DNA of 64,000 nt from JABDGM01 sp963738665 (GTDB taxonomy: Bacteria; Planctomycetota; Planctomycetia; Pirellulales; Lacipirellulaceae): positions 434,001 through 498,000 of the forward strand of contig CAVTXL010000002.1 in NCBI GenBank assembly GCA_963738665.1, written 5' to 3'. The position numbers and the translations under genes are program-made. This document shows, piece by piece, positions 18,433-27,265 of the stretch. The notes under the pieces were generated by a model. It searched no databases. It had not been told where the DNA came from and saw only the letters and a list, made by a program, of their open reading frames with translations. The stretch's first letter is position 1. Each line of letters begins with the position of its first letter.

Positions 18433-19033
18433 TTAACCAGCTTGCTTTCCGCGGCGCCTGTGCCGTGCCGTGGCCCAGACGCGGAGGTCTCTTGAAGAGT
18501 TGCGCAAGGGCGGCGGGCTGGTAGTGGGCGTTCAGGCCGCTGGGATTGGGCAGAACCCAAGCGAAGCTGCCGCCGAAAAGGTCCTTTTGCAAGCCCACGT
18601 GCGCGTCTTTGATGCGGGAGATGATGCGGTAGGGGCCGATGCCGACGAAGGCGACGACCGTCGGCCGCCAGCGTTTGACTTTCGCCGCCAGGCGCCGGCC
18701 GCCGGCGCGAAGTTCATCGTCCGTGAGCTCATCCGCCCGCGCGGTCGCCCGCTGGACGACATTGGTGATGCCGAATTTGCGCTCGAGCAGCAAGGCCCCT
18801 TCAAACGGCGAGAACAGCCGCGGAGTGAAGCCGCCATCGTACAGCGCCGGCCAAAATCGGTTGCCGGGGCGGCCGAAGTGGCGGCCGATGGCGGCCGTGT
18901 AAAGGCCCGGATTGATGCCGGCGAACAGGACGATGAGGTTGTCGGCCACCAGATCGGGAACGCGCTTGTCGCGCGCGGCGTGAACCTGGGCCTTGGTCGG
19001 TTTCCAGGGGATTGGCAATGTTTGAGCCATCAT
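18433..19033 (-). CDS. Mug-type G:T/U mismatch-specific uracil-DNA glycosylase, probable 3' frameshift
   Basis: Mug enzymes remove uracil or thymine from mismatches with guanine. Family motifs are visible: the active-site GINPGLYTAAIGRHFGRPGNRFW (about residues 39-61), then ITNVVQRATARADELT, VAFVGIGPYR and the VLPNPSGLNAHY finger near the C terminus. The open frame continues as far as 17939, 60 percent longer than the family and running antisense to another gene. One base removed near 18476-18482 gives instead a short natural end (LRVWATARHRRRGKQAG, stop 18433-18435), which is the boundary used here. The ATG at 19033 directly follows the stop of the upstream membrane protein, so the two are coupled. 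Confidence 0.75.
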
Positions 19034-19330
19034 TCACCGCGAAATAAAGAAATACGCGAACCACGAAAAGAACAAGATTGTCGCGACGTGCCAGCCGAGT
19101 ATTGCATTATATTGCCAGCCTCCCTTGGGATGAGTGGCCCGCCACCAGGAATCCAAAGCAACTTCCGATCGCAGCTCGCTGACAAGAATGAATACGATCA
19201 GCACCGGCATTGCCAGAATGGCCCAACGCGGATTGCCCGCTGCCGCCGTGCTGAGCGCCATTCCGCCAATGAGGCATACTGCGAAAACCCCGAACAGCCA
19301 CAGATAGGATTTTCCGTGCTGAAGTAACAT
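19034..19330 (-). CDS. Small membrane protein upstream of the Mug glycosylase
   Basis: The 98-residue protein has three hydrophobic stretches: LWLFGVFAVCLIGGMAL, WAILAMPVLIVFILVSEL and GWHVATILFFSWFAYFF. Its TGA is immediately followed by the ATG of the glycosylase gene, so they share a transcript. No family is recognised. Confidence 0.65.
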   Translation of the reverse strand: MLLQHGKSYLWLFGVFAVCLIGGMALSTAAAGNPRWAILAMPVLIVFILVSELRSEVALDSWWRATHPKGGWQYNAILGWHVATILFFSWFAYFFISR

Positions 19331-19413
19331 TGTGCTCGTGGTAATGGGCTTGGGCGCCCTAGCCGAGACGGAGGGGGAATAGGTCCAGGGCCGTTACTAA
19401 AGCTATCCGGGGA

Positions 19414-19752
19414 TTACTGAAGCGCAGGAAACGCGCTTAGCCGCGTGTTTTGGCGTTCACACCTTAGCGAGAACAGGCCGACAAGCACTATGATCGAGCC
19501 AATTGCCCAGCCCAGAAGCGCGTATTCTCTTGGCGGTATTGCGCTCCGAAATACCCAGGCAAGGCCGTAGCCCGCCAAAATCGAAGCGACGCCAATCAGC
19601 CCGGCCTGCATCGCTTTCGCTCGTCCTATTTCACGGGGCCGAGCGATATTGCGGGCGATCGCCATCGTTCCAAGTGCGACCGCAAACATGAATGTTGCGA
19701 CCAGCAAATCCTTGGTCGAGAACGTCCATCGTCTCAGATTTTTGGCGGGCAT
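19414..19752 (-). CDS. Small three-helix membrane protein
   Basis: Starting at ATG 19752 gives 112 residues. The N terminus RRWTFSTKDLLVATFMFAVA matches a motif often found in small planctomycete membrane proteins. Two more hydrophobic segments follow (GLIGVASILAGYGLAWVF and YALLGWAIGSIIVLVGLF). The frame is open upstream to 19920, but that part has no such character. The function is unknown. Confidence 0.6.
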   Translation of the reverse strand: MPAKNLRRWTFSTKDLLVATFMFAVALGTMAIARNIARPREIGRAKAMQAGLIGVASILAGYGLAWVFRSAIPPREYALLGWAIGSIIVLVGLFSLRCERQNTRLSAFPALQ

Positions 19753-19849
19753 TTTTTTGGTTGGAACAAGCCGTGACCCTTTCAAAAATTTTACGCACGG
19801 ACCAAATTTCGGTAGTGGGCCGTTAAGTGTGCGGGCACTCTTTCGCTGC

Positions 19850-20065
19850 CTAACGTTTGGGCGGTTGATTTTCGGCGCTCCGCTGCCGTTGGTGGTATAC
19901 GACCCAGGCACCGCCAACAATCATAACTGGCGAAACCGCTAGTACGATCCACATTCGCTGCCGCGAGTCGTCACCCATGTTCGCATAATACATGCAGCCC
20001 ATCCAAGCGACACGAGCGAAAAGAAGCGTCCCCGCAATAATCAACATCCAGCCGAAAGTACGCAT
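19850..20065 (-). CDS. Small two-helix membrane protein
   Basis: From ATG 20065 (MRTFGWMLIIAGTLLFARV) the product is 71 residues with two hydrophobic helices, the second MWIVLAVSPVMIVGGAWVVY, and a polar tail. The frame is open to 20173, which would add 36 polar residues. Nothing more can be said of its role. Confidence 0.5.
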   Translation of the reverse strand: MRTFGWMLIIAGTLLFARVAWMGCMYYANMGDDSRQRMWIVLAVSPVMIVGGAWVVYHQRQRSAENQPPKR

Positions 20066-20215
20066 TACAATTTTCCGCAAACCGCTTGCATCCTGCGGAC
20101 GCTCTAGACTTCCGTCGTCAAATCGTGGGCCATCGCCGGGGTGTGGCCGTTCAAAGTCGCATGCTGGCGGCACTGCTTATAATAACAGAATAGCAGCTAC
20201 AGTGTAGCAATTCGG

Positions 20216-20483
20216 CTAACCGTAAAAATCCTCATCCGACACGCCGTCGGCGGGCGTCAGCCTCAGTCGGCGCCGATTGGCCTTAATCGAGCGCCTTCGG
20301 CTTTTGATCGCCTGCGCTGTGGCACCTGGTGGTAATGCTTAGGCGTTGCCCAGCTACGACGCGGACGAGCAGCCGCTCTGAGCCTTTGCCGCGCCTCGTG
20401 TGCTCTTCGACGCCGTAGCGCCGCAGTCGTTTGACGAGCTCGTGGTAGGTTAGTTCTTTTCGGCCACGGCCGAAACTATACAC
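20216..20483 (-). CDS. HicA-like toxin of a toxin-antitoxin pair, frameshift near the 3' end
   Basis: HicA toxins are small mRNA-cleaving proteins with a double-stranded-RNA-binding fold. The first frame gives LTYHELVKRLRRYGVEE, then RGKGSERLLVR and a region where the family has its catalytic His (TTRCHSAGDQKP). The stop at 20283 is premature: removing one base near 20285 continues as ALIKANRRRLRLTPADGV to a TAG at 20216-20218. The gene overlaps the hicB-like gene by 8 bases, which fits a TA operon with the antitoxin gene first. Similarity to HicA is moderate, so another small RNA-binding protein is possible. Confidence 0.55.
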
Positions 20484-20802
20484 CAGCGGGAGTTAGCTCG
20501 CGAACGTTCAAGAGATCGACGCTGGCGATCGGCGGCCGGGCCGGGCGATCGTTGTAGTCGCGCGATTCCGCGAACAGCTTCCCAAACTCGGCCGGGGCAG
20601 GGGAAAAGATCGACTGCACGTCGTCGTGCTCAAGGGCCGCTTCAATCTGCACGTTGGCGATATCGAAGAGATTTAGCAGGGCCTCGGGTGGCGTCTTGCC
20701 CTCGGCCGGCAGGTCCATCTCAAGGCAATGCGCGATCCACCACGCTTCTTCGCGGTAAATCAGCACACTGAGGCCCAGCCGAATTTGGTTCGCAGCTACC
20801 AT
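20476..20802 (-). CDS. HicB-like antitoxin
   Basis: The 108-residue protein has the HicB partial RNase H-like fold signature: IRLGLSVLIYREEAWWIAHC, then LEMDLPAEGKTPPEALLNL and a helix up to IEAALEH. No clear DNA-binding domain follows, so it is the short type. HicB binds and inhibits HicA and often represses the operon. It overlaps the downstream toxin gene by 8 bases. Confidence 0.6.
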   Translation of the reverse strand: MVAANQIRLGLSVLIYREEAWWIAHCLEMDLPAEGKTPPEALLNLFDIANVQIEAALEHDDVQSIFSPAPAEFGKLFAESRDYNDRPARPPIASVDLLNVRELTPAGV

Positions 20803-21215
20803 ATCGACAATACACAGGTCCTCTACATCGTATTCGGCGCGACCCGACTTTTAAATCATATCGCGCTGGCAATCTGCAACCAACAAATGCAGGCGACTGC
20901 GGGAGAATCAATCGACAACGGGAATTCATCCTCCAGCTGATTCCGGCTGATCGATCACCCCGCACACTTGTTCACAGACCACCTTAATGGCCCACTACCC
21001 CTATTGGCATGATGGTTGCATTAAGAAAACGCGTCGTCGCATGGACGGCCCAATCATGGCGTACCCGCGCTGGCGGGGCCGGAACAGATGAGAGGGGCCG
21101 GTCGGGCGAAGAGGCAATTGAGCACGTGAGAGGAAACGCTTAACAGAGAAGCACTTAGCGATTGCTGCACACCTCCCGCAGCGGTCGCCAAACTGAGCGT
21201 TTTCCGCACGTCTTA

Positions 21216-21268
21216 AGGCGAACCTGGGTCCCTAGCAGATTGGGCGACCCAGGTTCGCCTATCTTTTT
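21216..21268 (+). terminator. Strong Rho-independent terminator without an obvious gene before it
   Basis: AGGCGAACCTGGGTC (21216-21230) pairs exactly with GACCCAGGTTCGCCT (21246-21260) around a 15-base loop, followed by ATCTTTTT. No protein gene ends on the plus strand in the 1.4 kb upstream, because the hicBA genes lie on the minus strand. Confidence 0.75.
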
Positions 21269-21536
21269 GGGTGTTGCAAAATTGAACACTTGTTTCGATA
21301 CGATACACTCTTTTGGGGCAAATAGGGAGGGAGCGAGGAGTTAGGAGCTAGTTGCTAGAGGGGCAAAGCATAATTCTTTTGGAATATTTTTTTAGGGCCG
21401 GATGGAGAAGAGTTGGGAGCCTGATCAGCGGCTCGGTCGGGAGACCGGCCGCAGCAGACCGGCCGGAACGTGGCGCGGTTATCGGCGACAGGCGGGGATA
21501 CGGGTGAACAGAGAGCGGGTTGACAACACGTAATCA

Positions 21537-21604
21537 TGGGAGGGCGAAGCTCCTGCTGAGCCTTTTTTGCGCGGCTAACGGCTCGGCAGGAGCCTCGCCC
21601 TCCC
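21537..21604. repeat. Dispersed GGGAGGGCGA hairpin repeat
   Basis: TGGGAGGGCGA and GCTCCTGCTGAGCC on the left pair with GGCTCGGCAGGAGC and CGCCCTCCCA on the right, with small mismatches. This type of inverted repeat appears between genes in many planctomycete genomes; no coding role is seen. Confidence 0.55.
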
Positions 21605-21798
21605 AAAATCGTTACGGACGCTCCAAGGCTCTCTCACCCCGGCCCCTCTTCCGGAGGGCGAGGGGAACAGGAATTGTAAATTCGCGTCCCCGCCTGGGTT
21701 TTTGTTAGAGTGAAGTGTGGGGAACAACGGATGGAGGTGTGCCAAGCGGTGAAGCGGCGGGATGCCGCTGGTACTTTGGTTCGATCGCGGGTTGTGCA

Positions 21799-23670
21799 AT
21801 GAAGGGATGGCGGAAACTTGGGGCTGTGGGCCGCCCAGGTTTGAGGGTGGCGGCAATCGCGCTCGTTTCGTTTCTGCTGGTGCTCCCGTTCAAGACGCTC
21901 GATGCCGCGCTGGGCGGCGATGACTCGACGCCCGCCCCCGCTGCGGCCGTGCCTGAGGCGAACCCATCAGCCGATAGCGCAGCGGCAAAATCGGCCAAAC
22001 AGTCGCGACCTGCTCCTGCCGCGTCGACTGTCCTGTCCAAGCCGGCCGACGACTTTGGCCTGTCGGAAGTCGCGCTCATCAACGCGGGCATTCGCCAGGG
22101 CTGGCAAGATCATCAGCTCGCCCCGTCGCGGGCGGCGAGCGACGGCGAGTGGTGCCGGCGCGTTTACCTCGACCTCATCGGCCGCGTACCGACCGTGGAG
22201 GAGCTAACGGCGTACACGTCCGAGCGCGAGCGCAACAAGCGGCAGAAGCTGGTGGACAAGCTGCTGGGCGAGCCGTATGCAAGTGAGTTCGTGCGGAACT
22301 GGTCGACGATCTGGTCGAACCTGCTGGTGGGCCGCACGGGGGGCAACGATCGCAACTCGCTGGTCAGCCGGCCGGGGCTGGCCCAGTACTTGAACGAATC
22401 GCTCGGCTACAACAAGCCGTATGACGAGATGGCCCGCGAGCTGATCACGGCCACGGGCAGCGTGCGGCCGGGCGACGACGATTTCAACGGGGCAGCGAAT
22501 TTTTTGGTCGATAAGATGGCCGATGGCGGCATCCTGGCCACGGCCAAGACTTCGCAGATCTTTCTGGGCATGGCCGTGCAGTGCACGCAGTGCCATAACC
22601 ACCCGTTCAACGAATTTCAGCAGAGCCAGTTCTGGGGGATGAACGCGTTCTTTCGGCAGACGCGGGTCGAGCGGCTGGAAGACCCCGCCGGGGGCCGGCA
22701 GCGGGCCGGGCGGTTGGTCGATCGCGACTTCCGCGGCGAGAGCGGCCGCGACCCGAACGACGCGGAGATCTATTACGAGAAGCGCAACGGCGAAATGAAG
22801 GTGGCCTACCCGGTGTTTGTCGACGGCACGTCGCTGGCCGACGTGTACGAGAAGCAGGGGAAAGATGCCACGTTTGGCAATCATGGGGCGGTGGCCGACG
22901 TCAATCGCCGGCAAGAGCTGGCAAAGCTGGCGGTGGCCTCGCGGGAGTTCGATCGGGCGATCGTCAATCGCCTGTGGGGGCACTTTTTCGGTTACGGATT
23001 CACGAAGCCGGTCGATGACATTGGCCCACACAACACGCCCTCGCACCCGCAGTTGCTCGACGGGCTGGGGCTGGCGTTTCGCGAGGGCGGCTTCGATTTG
23101 AAGAAGCTGATGCGATGGATCACACTCTCTGAGGCGTACGGCCTCAGCAGCCAGACGACTGCACGGAATCAATCGGACGACCCGGCCTTGGGCGTGCGGC
23201 CGATGCTCAGCCGATTCTATCTGCGGCAGATGGAGGCCGAGGAGCTGTACGAATCGCTGCTGGTGGCCACGGCGGCCGATGAAACGGCGAGCGTCGCGGA
23301 GCGGCAACAGACCAAAGACCGCTGGCTAGCCCAGTTCAACACGGCCTTCGGTACCGATGATAAGGCGGAGTCGACGACGTTCAACGGGACGATTCCGCAG
23401 GTGTTGGCACTGATGAATGGCGACCTGATGAAGCGGGCCACGGGAGACCAGCAGGGGAGCATGCTGTACCGCGTCGCCAGCGATATGAAGACGGATAACG
23501 CGGCCAAGATTCGCTACCTCTACCTGGCCGCGCTCGCCCGCACGCCGACACGGCAGGAGCTGGCCATCAGCAACGAGCTGCTCGTCGCCCGGCGGGGCAA
23601 TGTCGGGCAGGCGCTGCAGGATATTTGGTGGGCGCTGCTGAATACGAATGAGTTTATTCTGGTGCATTAA
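21799..23670 (+). CDS. Exported DUF1549 and DUF1553 domain protein
   Basis: The 623-residue protein (ATG 21799) has a signal peptide core (VAAIALVSFLLVLPF) and the pair DUF1549 (about residues 85-290) and DUF1553 (about 350-600) characteristic of Planctomycetes. RRVYLDLIGRVPTVEELTAY and a CTQCHNHPF motif in DUF1549 are typical. The CxxCH box could bind heme c, and full-length relatives often carry a PSCyt1 domain that is absent here. The DUF1501 gene lies 71 bases downstream in the same direction, a pairing seen repeatedly in this phylum and thought to process large exported substrates, possibly polysaccharides. The start at 21715 would add 28 residues without a signal peptide. Confidence 0.88.
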   Translation: MKGWRKLGAVGRPGLRVAAIALVSFLLVLPFKTLDAALGGDDSTPAPAAAVPEANPSADSAAAKSAKQSRPAPAASTVLSKPADDFGLSEVALINAGIRQGWQDHQLAPSRAASDGEWCRRVYLDLIGRVPTVEELTAYTSERERNKRQKLVDKLLGEPYASEFVRNWSTIWSNLLVGRTGGNDRNSLVSRPGLAQYLNESLGYNKPYDEMARELITATGSVRPGDDDFNGAANFLVDKMADGGILATAKTSQIFLGMAVQCTQCHNHPFNEFQQSQFWGMNAFFRQTRVERLEDPAGGRQRAGRLVDRDFRGESGRDPNDAEIYYEKRNGEMKVAYPVFVDGTSLADVYEKQGKDATFGNHGAVADVNRRQELAKLAVASREFDRAIVNRLWGHFFGYGFTKPVDDIGPHNTPSHPQLLDGLGLAFREGGFDLKKLMRWITLSEAYGLSSQTTARNQSDDPALGVRPMLSRFYLRQMEAEELYESLLVATAADETASVAERQQTKDRWLAQFNTAFGTDDKAESTTFNGTIPQVLALMNGDLMKRATGDQQGSMLYRVASDMKTDNAAKIRYLYLAALARTPTRQELAISNELLVARRGNVGQALQDIWWALLNTNEFILVH

Positions 23671-23674
23671 GAAG

Positions 23675-23724
23675 AGCTGTTAGCTATTGGCCAGACAGCT
23701 TTTGGCTAACAGCTAATAGCTAAT
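23675..23724. repeat. Inverted heptamer arrays between DUF1549 and DUF1501 genes
   Basis: Left units AGCTGTT and AGCTATT (23675-23688) are mirrored by GGCTAAC, AGCTAAT and AGCTAAT (23704-23724), a core of about 15 bases between. It starts four bases after the DUF1549/1553 stop. Confidence 0.7.
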
Positions 23725-23741
23725 CGCTTTGGAGCTTTGCC

Positions 23742-25010
23742 ATGTTCGAGTGCTGCACGCCTTCTGGCATGTCTCGCCGTCACTTTATGCGTCACCTGGC
23801 GGGCGCTTCGGCCTTGGCGTTGCCGGCTTTTGCACTGACGCGGACGCTGCGGGCCCATGCGCCGGAGCTGAGCCGGAACAACAAGTCGGCGATTCTCTTG
23901 TGGCTGGGGGGCGGGCCGCCGACGATCGACATGTGGGACCTCAAGCCGGGCACGCCGACCGGCGGGCCGCTGAAGCCGATCTCCACCGCCGGCGATTTGC
24001 AGATCTCCGAGCGGCTGCCGCTGTTGGCCCAGCAAATGAAGCACCTGGCGGTTGTCCGCTCGATGAGCACGCGCGAGGCTGATCACGACCGCGGCCGCTA
24101 CTACATGCACACCGGCTTCGTGCCGAATCCGAATCTCGACTACCCCAGCTACGGCTCGGTGGTGGCCCACGAAATGGAAAGCAAGCTGCCACAGCTCGAG
24201 ATTCCGCCGTTTGTGGCGATCGGCGGGGCCAGCGAAGGGCCCGGTTTTTTGGGAATGGCATACGCCCCGTTTCGCGTGGACGCGAACGGTCAGATTCGCG
24301 ACGCCCAGATGGGCGTGCCCTGGCAGCGGATGGCCGACCGGATGAAGCTGCTGTCGGCCCTGGAGACGCGGTTCATCGACGAAAAGCGGGGATCGGCGGC
24401 CGAAGAGCACGCCAAGGTGATCGGCAAAACGCAAGAGATGCTGACCAGCAAGCAGCTCGAGGCGTTTCAGGTCCGCAGCGAGCCGCAGAACGTGCAAGAA
24501 AAGTACGGCAACACGAACTTCGGCCGCGGCTGTTTGATGGCCCGACGGCTGGTGGAGGTGGGCGTGCCGTTTGTCGAGGTTGACTTCGGCGGCTGGGACT
24601 TGCATCAGAATTGCTTCACGACGCTGGATACGAAGCTGCCCGAGCTGGACAAGGCGTTCAGCGCCCTGATGGAAGACCTATCGCAACGGGGACTGCTCGC
24701 CAGCACGGTAGTAATGTGCATGGGCGAGTTCGGCCGCACGCCGCGAATCAACGCCAACAGCGGGCGCGACCACTTCGCCCGGGCGTGGAGCGTGGTGCTG
24801 GGCGGGGCGGCAATTCGCGGCGGGCGGGCAATCGGCAAGACCAGCGCCGACGGCACCAGCGTCGAGAGCGAGGCCTACTCGTCCGAGGATTTGATGGCCA
24901 CGGTTTGCCACGCCCTCGACATTTCGCTAAAAACAACGTTCACCACGCCCAGCGGCCGGCCAATCAAGATCGCCGGCGGCGGGCGGGTGATCAACGATCT
25001 GTTTGCTTAA
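23742..25010 (+). CDS. Tat-exported DUF1501 protein
   Basis: The 422-residue protein starts with a twin-arginine signal (MSRRHFMRHLAGASALALPA), so it is exported folded. DUF1501 belongs to the alkaline phosphatase/sulfatase superfamily; visible motifs are AILLWLGGGPPTIDMWDLKP, STREADHDRGRYYMHTGF, VPFVEVDFGGWDLHQNCF and VVMCMGEFGRTPRIN followed by GRDHFARAWSV. Asp and His residues in these motifs match the metal site, but the enzymatic activity is not established for the family. It is the partner gene of the DUF1549/DUF1553 protein, probably co-transcribed. The start could also be at 23769. Confidence 0.9.
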   Translation: MFECCTPSGMSRRHFMRHLAGASALALPAFALTRTLRAHAPELSRNNKSAILLWLGGGPPTIDMWDLKPGTPTGGPLKPISTAGDLQISERLPLLAQQMKHLAVVRSMSTREADHDRGRYYMHTGFVPNPNLDYPSYGSVVAHEMESKLPQLEIPPFVAIGGASEGPGFLGMAYAPFRVDANGQIRDAQMGVPWQRMADRMKLLSALETRFIDEKRGSAAEEHAKVIGKTQEMLTSKQLEAFQVRSEPQNVQEKYGNTNFGRGCLMARRLVEVGVPFVEVDFGGWDLHQNCFTTLDTKLPELDKAFSALMEDLSQRGLLASTVVMCMGEFGRTPRINANSGRDHFARAWSVVLGGAAIRGGRAIGKTSADGTSVESEAYSSEDLMATVCHALDISLKTTFTTPSGRPIKIAGGGRVINDLFA

Positions 25011-25133
25011 CGCGCCAGACCTGCTACCTGCGTTTCAAGTGCGCATCGCCAGCGGGGGCGGGGTATCGCCAACCGGCCGCACATGCTCACGAGACCGGCG
25101 GCACGCCCGCCATATTGGTACAAGGAAAATGAC

Positions 25134-25394
25134 ATGGGGAATGACCCTGATTCGGTCGTCACGCTTACTTCGGCCCCGAACGAGATGGTGGCCGGCCTGA
25201 TTGTCGCTGCGCTGGAGCGGGAAGGCATTAAGGCTTCGATGGCCGGTACGTCGACGGCCGAGTTTCGCGTCGGCGCCCCGGAGGACGTCGAGGTCTACGT
25301 GCGGGCGGCCGACTTGGAGCGTGCCGAGCAGGTTCTCAAAGAGGCGCACTATGAGTTCGGTGAAGACGATGAGGAGGAGGGCGACGAGGAGTGA
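25134..25394 (+). CDS. DUF2007-type putative signal-transducing protein
   Basis: From ATG 25134 the product has 86 residues, with AAGGA about 9 bases upstream. The core SAPNEMVAGLIVAALEREGI and DVEVYVRAADLERAEQVL is the ferredoxin-like fold of DUF2007, a small family of suspected signal-transducing proteins. The tail is almost all Glu and Asp. Starting at 25083 would add 17 residues with no support. Confidence 0.78.
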   Translation: MGNDPDSVVTLTSAPNEMVAGLIVAALEREGIKASMAGTSTAEFRVGAPEDVEVYVRAADLERAEQVLKEAHYEFGEDDEEEGDEE

Positions 25395-25939
25395 CGCGGG
25401 CGCGGGTCGGAGATTGACCGGCAGTTCCGCGAGCAAAGCGTGTCCTCATGCGTCCGCTGCCGGACCTAACAGCCAGTTGAAAAACGCCATCGTGGCGTTT
25501 TTCAACCTCGCCAAGTGCCGAGCAAAGCTCGTCACGGCTCGCAAAACTGCGACTTCAGTCGCCGTTTTGGCAGCGCATCCATGCGATGCAGCAGCCCGTC
25601 GACTTTTTCAACGGGCTGCTAAGGGTGCCTGATCGGGACGGGCAATGCGCAGATCGTCGAGCCCGCCATTCACGACAGCTATTGGGGGGATGGCGGAGAC
25701 GGCAGCGGCCAGAACAAGCTCGGGCAGATTCTAATGAGAGTGCGCGAAGAGATGCGGAATCAATAGCAAACGTGATTAGCACAATGATGAAATGGGCACG
25801 ATGCGCGTTGAGCTGTTGGCGCAAACTGCCGAATTGCTCGGCCGGAGAGTCGTGGCGCAACTCGATCTCTCTATTTCCGGAGCGACGACTCGACTTCAAT
25901 GAAAGTCAACCTAGCGCGAATCGGCGCAGGTATTCACAA
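25395..25939. other. Intergenic stretch containing a MITE-like repeat
   Basis: Only the repeat 25467-25622 stands out. The remainder, 25623-25939, shows no plausible gene on either strand; the short open frames lack start signals and family features. Confidence 0.5.
25467..25622. repeat. MITE-like element with terminal inverted repeats, about 156 bp
   Basis: The left end TAACAGCCAGTTGAAAAACG and the right end, read inward TTAGCAGCCCGTTGAAAAAG, agree at 17 or so positions. An inner perfect hairpin TTGAAAAACGCCA / TGGCGTTTTTCAA lies at 25477-25505. No transposase is present. A related end is at 16935. Confidence 0.6.
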
Positions 25940-26692
25940 CTAGCGAACCGCACGCCGCCGCAGGAAGCCGCAACCTGTCAGTAGCCCCATCGCGGCCAGC
26001 ACGATCGCCGTCGGCTCGGGCGTCTGTGAGAACGATTGGTCGATGATGGTGGCGCGGGCGAGCGAAATACTATCCTCGCCGGCCCTGGCAAGGATATCCT
26101 TCGAAACGAACAGCTTCTGCTGCGCCGGATCGAAGAACGTCGAGTCGAATAGCTTTTGTCCGCCCTGTCCGAAGGATGTCATGTAGGCGCTCATCGAATT
26201 GTTGAGGCCCAGGTAGGATTCATCCACGGTGAAGCTCGAGTTGTCGCCGACGCCGATGCCGACGCCGCCTAGAAACAGATGGGCATCGGAGATGCGGATT
26301 CCGCGACCGGCAGCCGCCGGATCGACCTGGACCTGGTAGCGAATGACTGCGTCGGAGGCATTCTTGTCGCCCGGCAGATCGAGAAAGGTGCCGTGGAAAC
26401 TAATGCCCCAGTTGCCATCGGGATCCTTGAAGCCGAGCACGTTGACCAGGTCGGCGGTCGGCATGTCGCCAATCGGGTGATAATCGAAGCCGGTAAATCG
26501 CTTATCGCCGACGATGAGTCCCTCTGTCTCGCCCGAGACGAGATCGGCCAGCGACACGGAGGAGCTCGAGTTGACGCCATTGGTGGGCGTCAAATTGATA
26601 AGCGCCGCCTGGCCGCTCGTGGAGAGCCCGAGCACCGCGAGGGCGAAAACCAAACGAGCGACAATCGTCGAGTAGTTGCGTTGCGAAAGCAT
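25940..26692 (-). CDS. Exported PEP-CTERM protein
   Basis: The 250-residue protein starts at ATG 26692, with AAGGA about 9 bases upstream. A signal peptide (VARLVFALAVLGLSTSGQAA) precedes a beta-rich body, and the C terminus is a PEP-CTERM sorting signal: TPEPTAIVLAAMGLLTGCG then FLRRRAVR, that is PEP, a hydrophobic helix and a basic tail. Such proteins are processed by exosortase and sent to the cell surface or outside. The body has a DPDGNWGISFHGTFLDLP region without a recognised domain. Confidence 0.85.
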   Translation of the reverse strand: MLSQRNYSTIVARLVFALAVLGLSTSGQAALINLTPTNGVNSSSSVSLADLVSGETEGLIVGDKRFTGFDYHPIGDMPTADLVNVLGFKDPDGNWGISFHGTFLDLPGDKNASDAVIRYQVQVDPAAAGRGIRISDAHLFLGGVGIGVGDNSSFTVDESYLGLNNSMSAYMTSFGQGGQKLFDSTFFDPAQQKLFVSKDILARAGEDSISLARATIIDQSFSQTPEPTAIVLAAMGLLTGCGFLRRRAVR

Positions 26693-27265
26693 GATAAAAT
26701 CCTTGTGTAGTCCCCTCACTGATCGCATTTCCCGCCTGCGGAAAGATGCGCGCGGAAGGCCGATGTGCAGTCGAAGTACCTAGTTGTCGTGTCCCCACCC
26801 CCGCATCTGGCCTTGCGCATCCCTGGGGGCAGACGCTGGCCGATCTGCAATCGATCGGTTCGCGCCGCAAGTTCGTCTTGTTCAATTCGTATATCAAGAT
26901 TTGTTACCAGTCCGATCGCTTATTGCGCCGTTGATGGATGCCCCGTTTGGCGACCTCGTTCGAACGGCTGCGGCGGCCACGCATCTTGTGGCGCGTGCTA
27001 TTTATTTTTTGGCGATACCGCGCGGGGCGGGCTGGTCCGCCGCGTTCGGCATCGTCGTCACCCGATCCAACTCCTTCGTAGTCAATGGGCGTCGTTGAGC
27101 TCATCGCTAATCCCTTTTCCTTGCTCGTCGTTCATCCCGCTCCGTGGAGGACACTGCGATCGGACACTGCTTCCGATCCGGTCGTTGTTCTGTCGTTGAT
27201 GATTTCACCTTCGGCCGGGCGTGCTTATCCCTCCAGTCCACACAAGTGCCCTTCACGTTTGCTTG
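26693..27265. other. Intergenic stretch, no gene seen
   Basis: Both strands have only short frames with no start signal or family features. The stretch includes the probable upstream region of the PEP-CTERM gene. No inverted repeat or terminator stands out. Confidence 0.45.

Larger units (their letters stand above)
20803..21798. other. Long intergenic region with an orphan terminator and hairpins
   Basis: Nearly 1 kb has no credible coding frame. It holds a strong terminator (21216-21268), a dispersed hairpin (21537-21604) and the phrase CTCTCACCCCGGCCCCTCTT (21630-21649), a common spacer repeat type. The terminator suggests a non-coding transcript ending at about 21268; its start is not visible. 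Confidence 0.5.

Noticed and set aside
22204..24605. Long minus-strand frames opposite DUF1549 and DUF1501 genes
   Set aside because: They arise from the GC-rich third-position pattern of the real genes on the plus strand.
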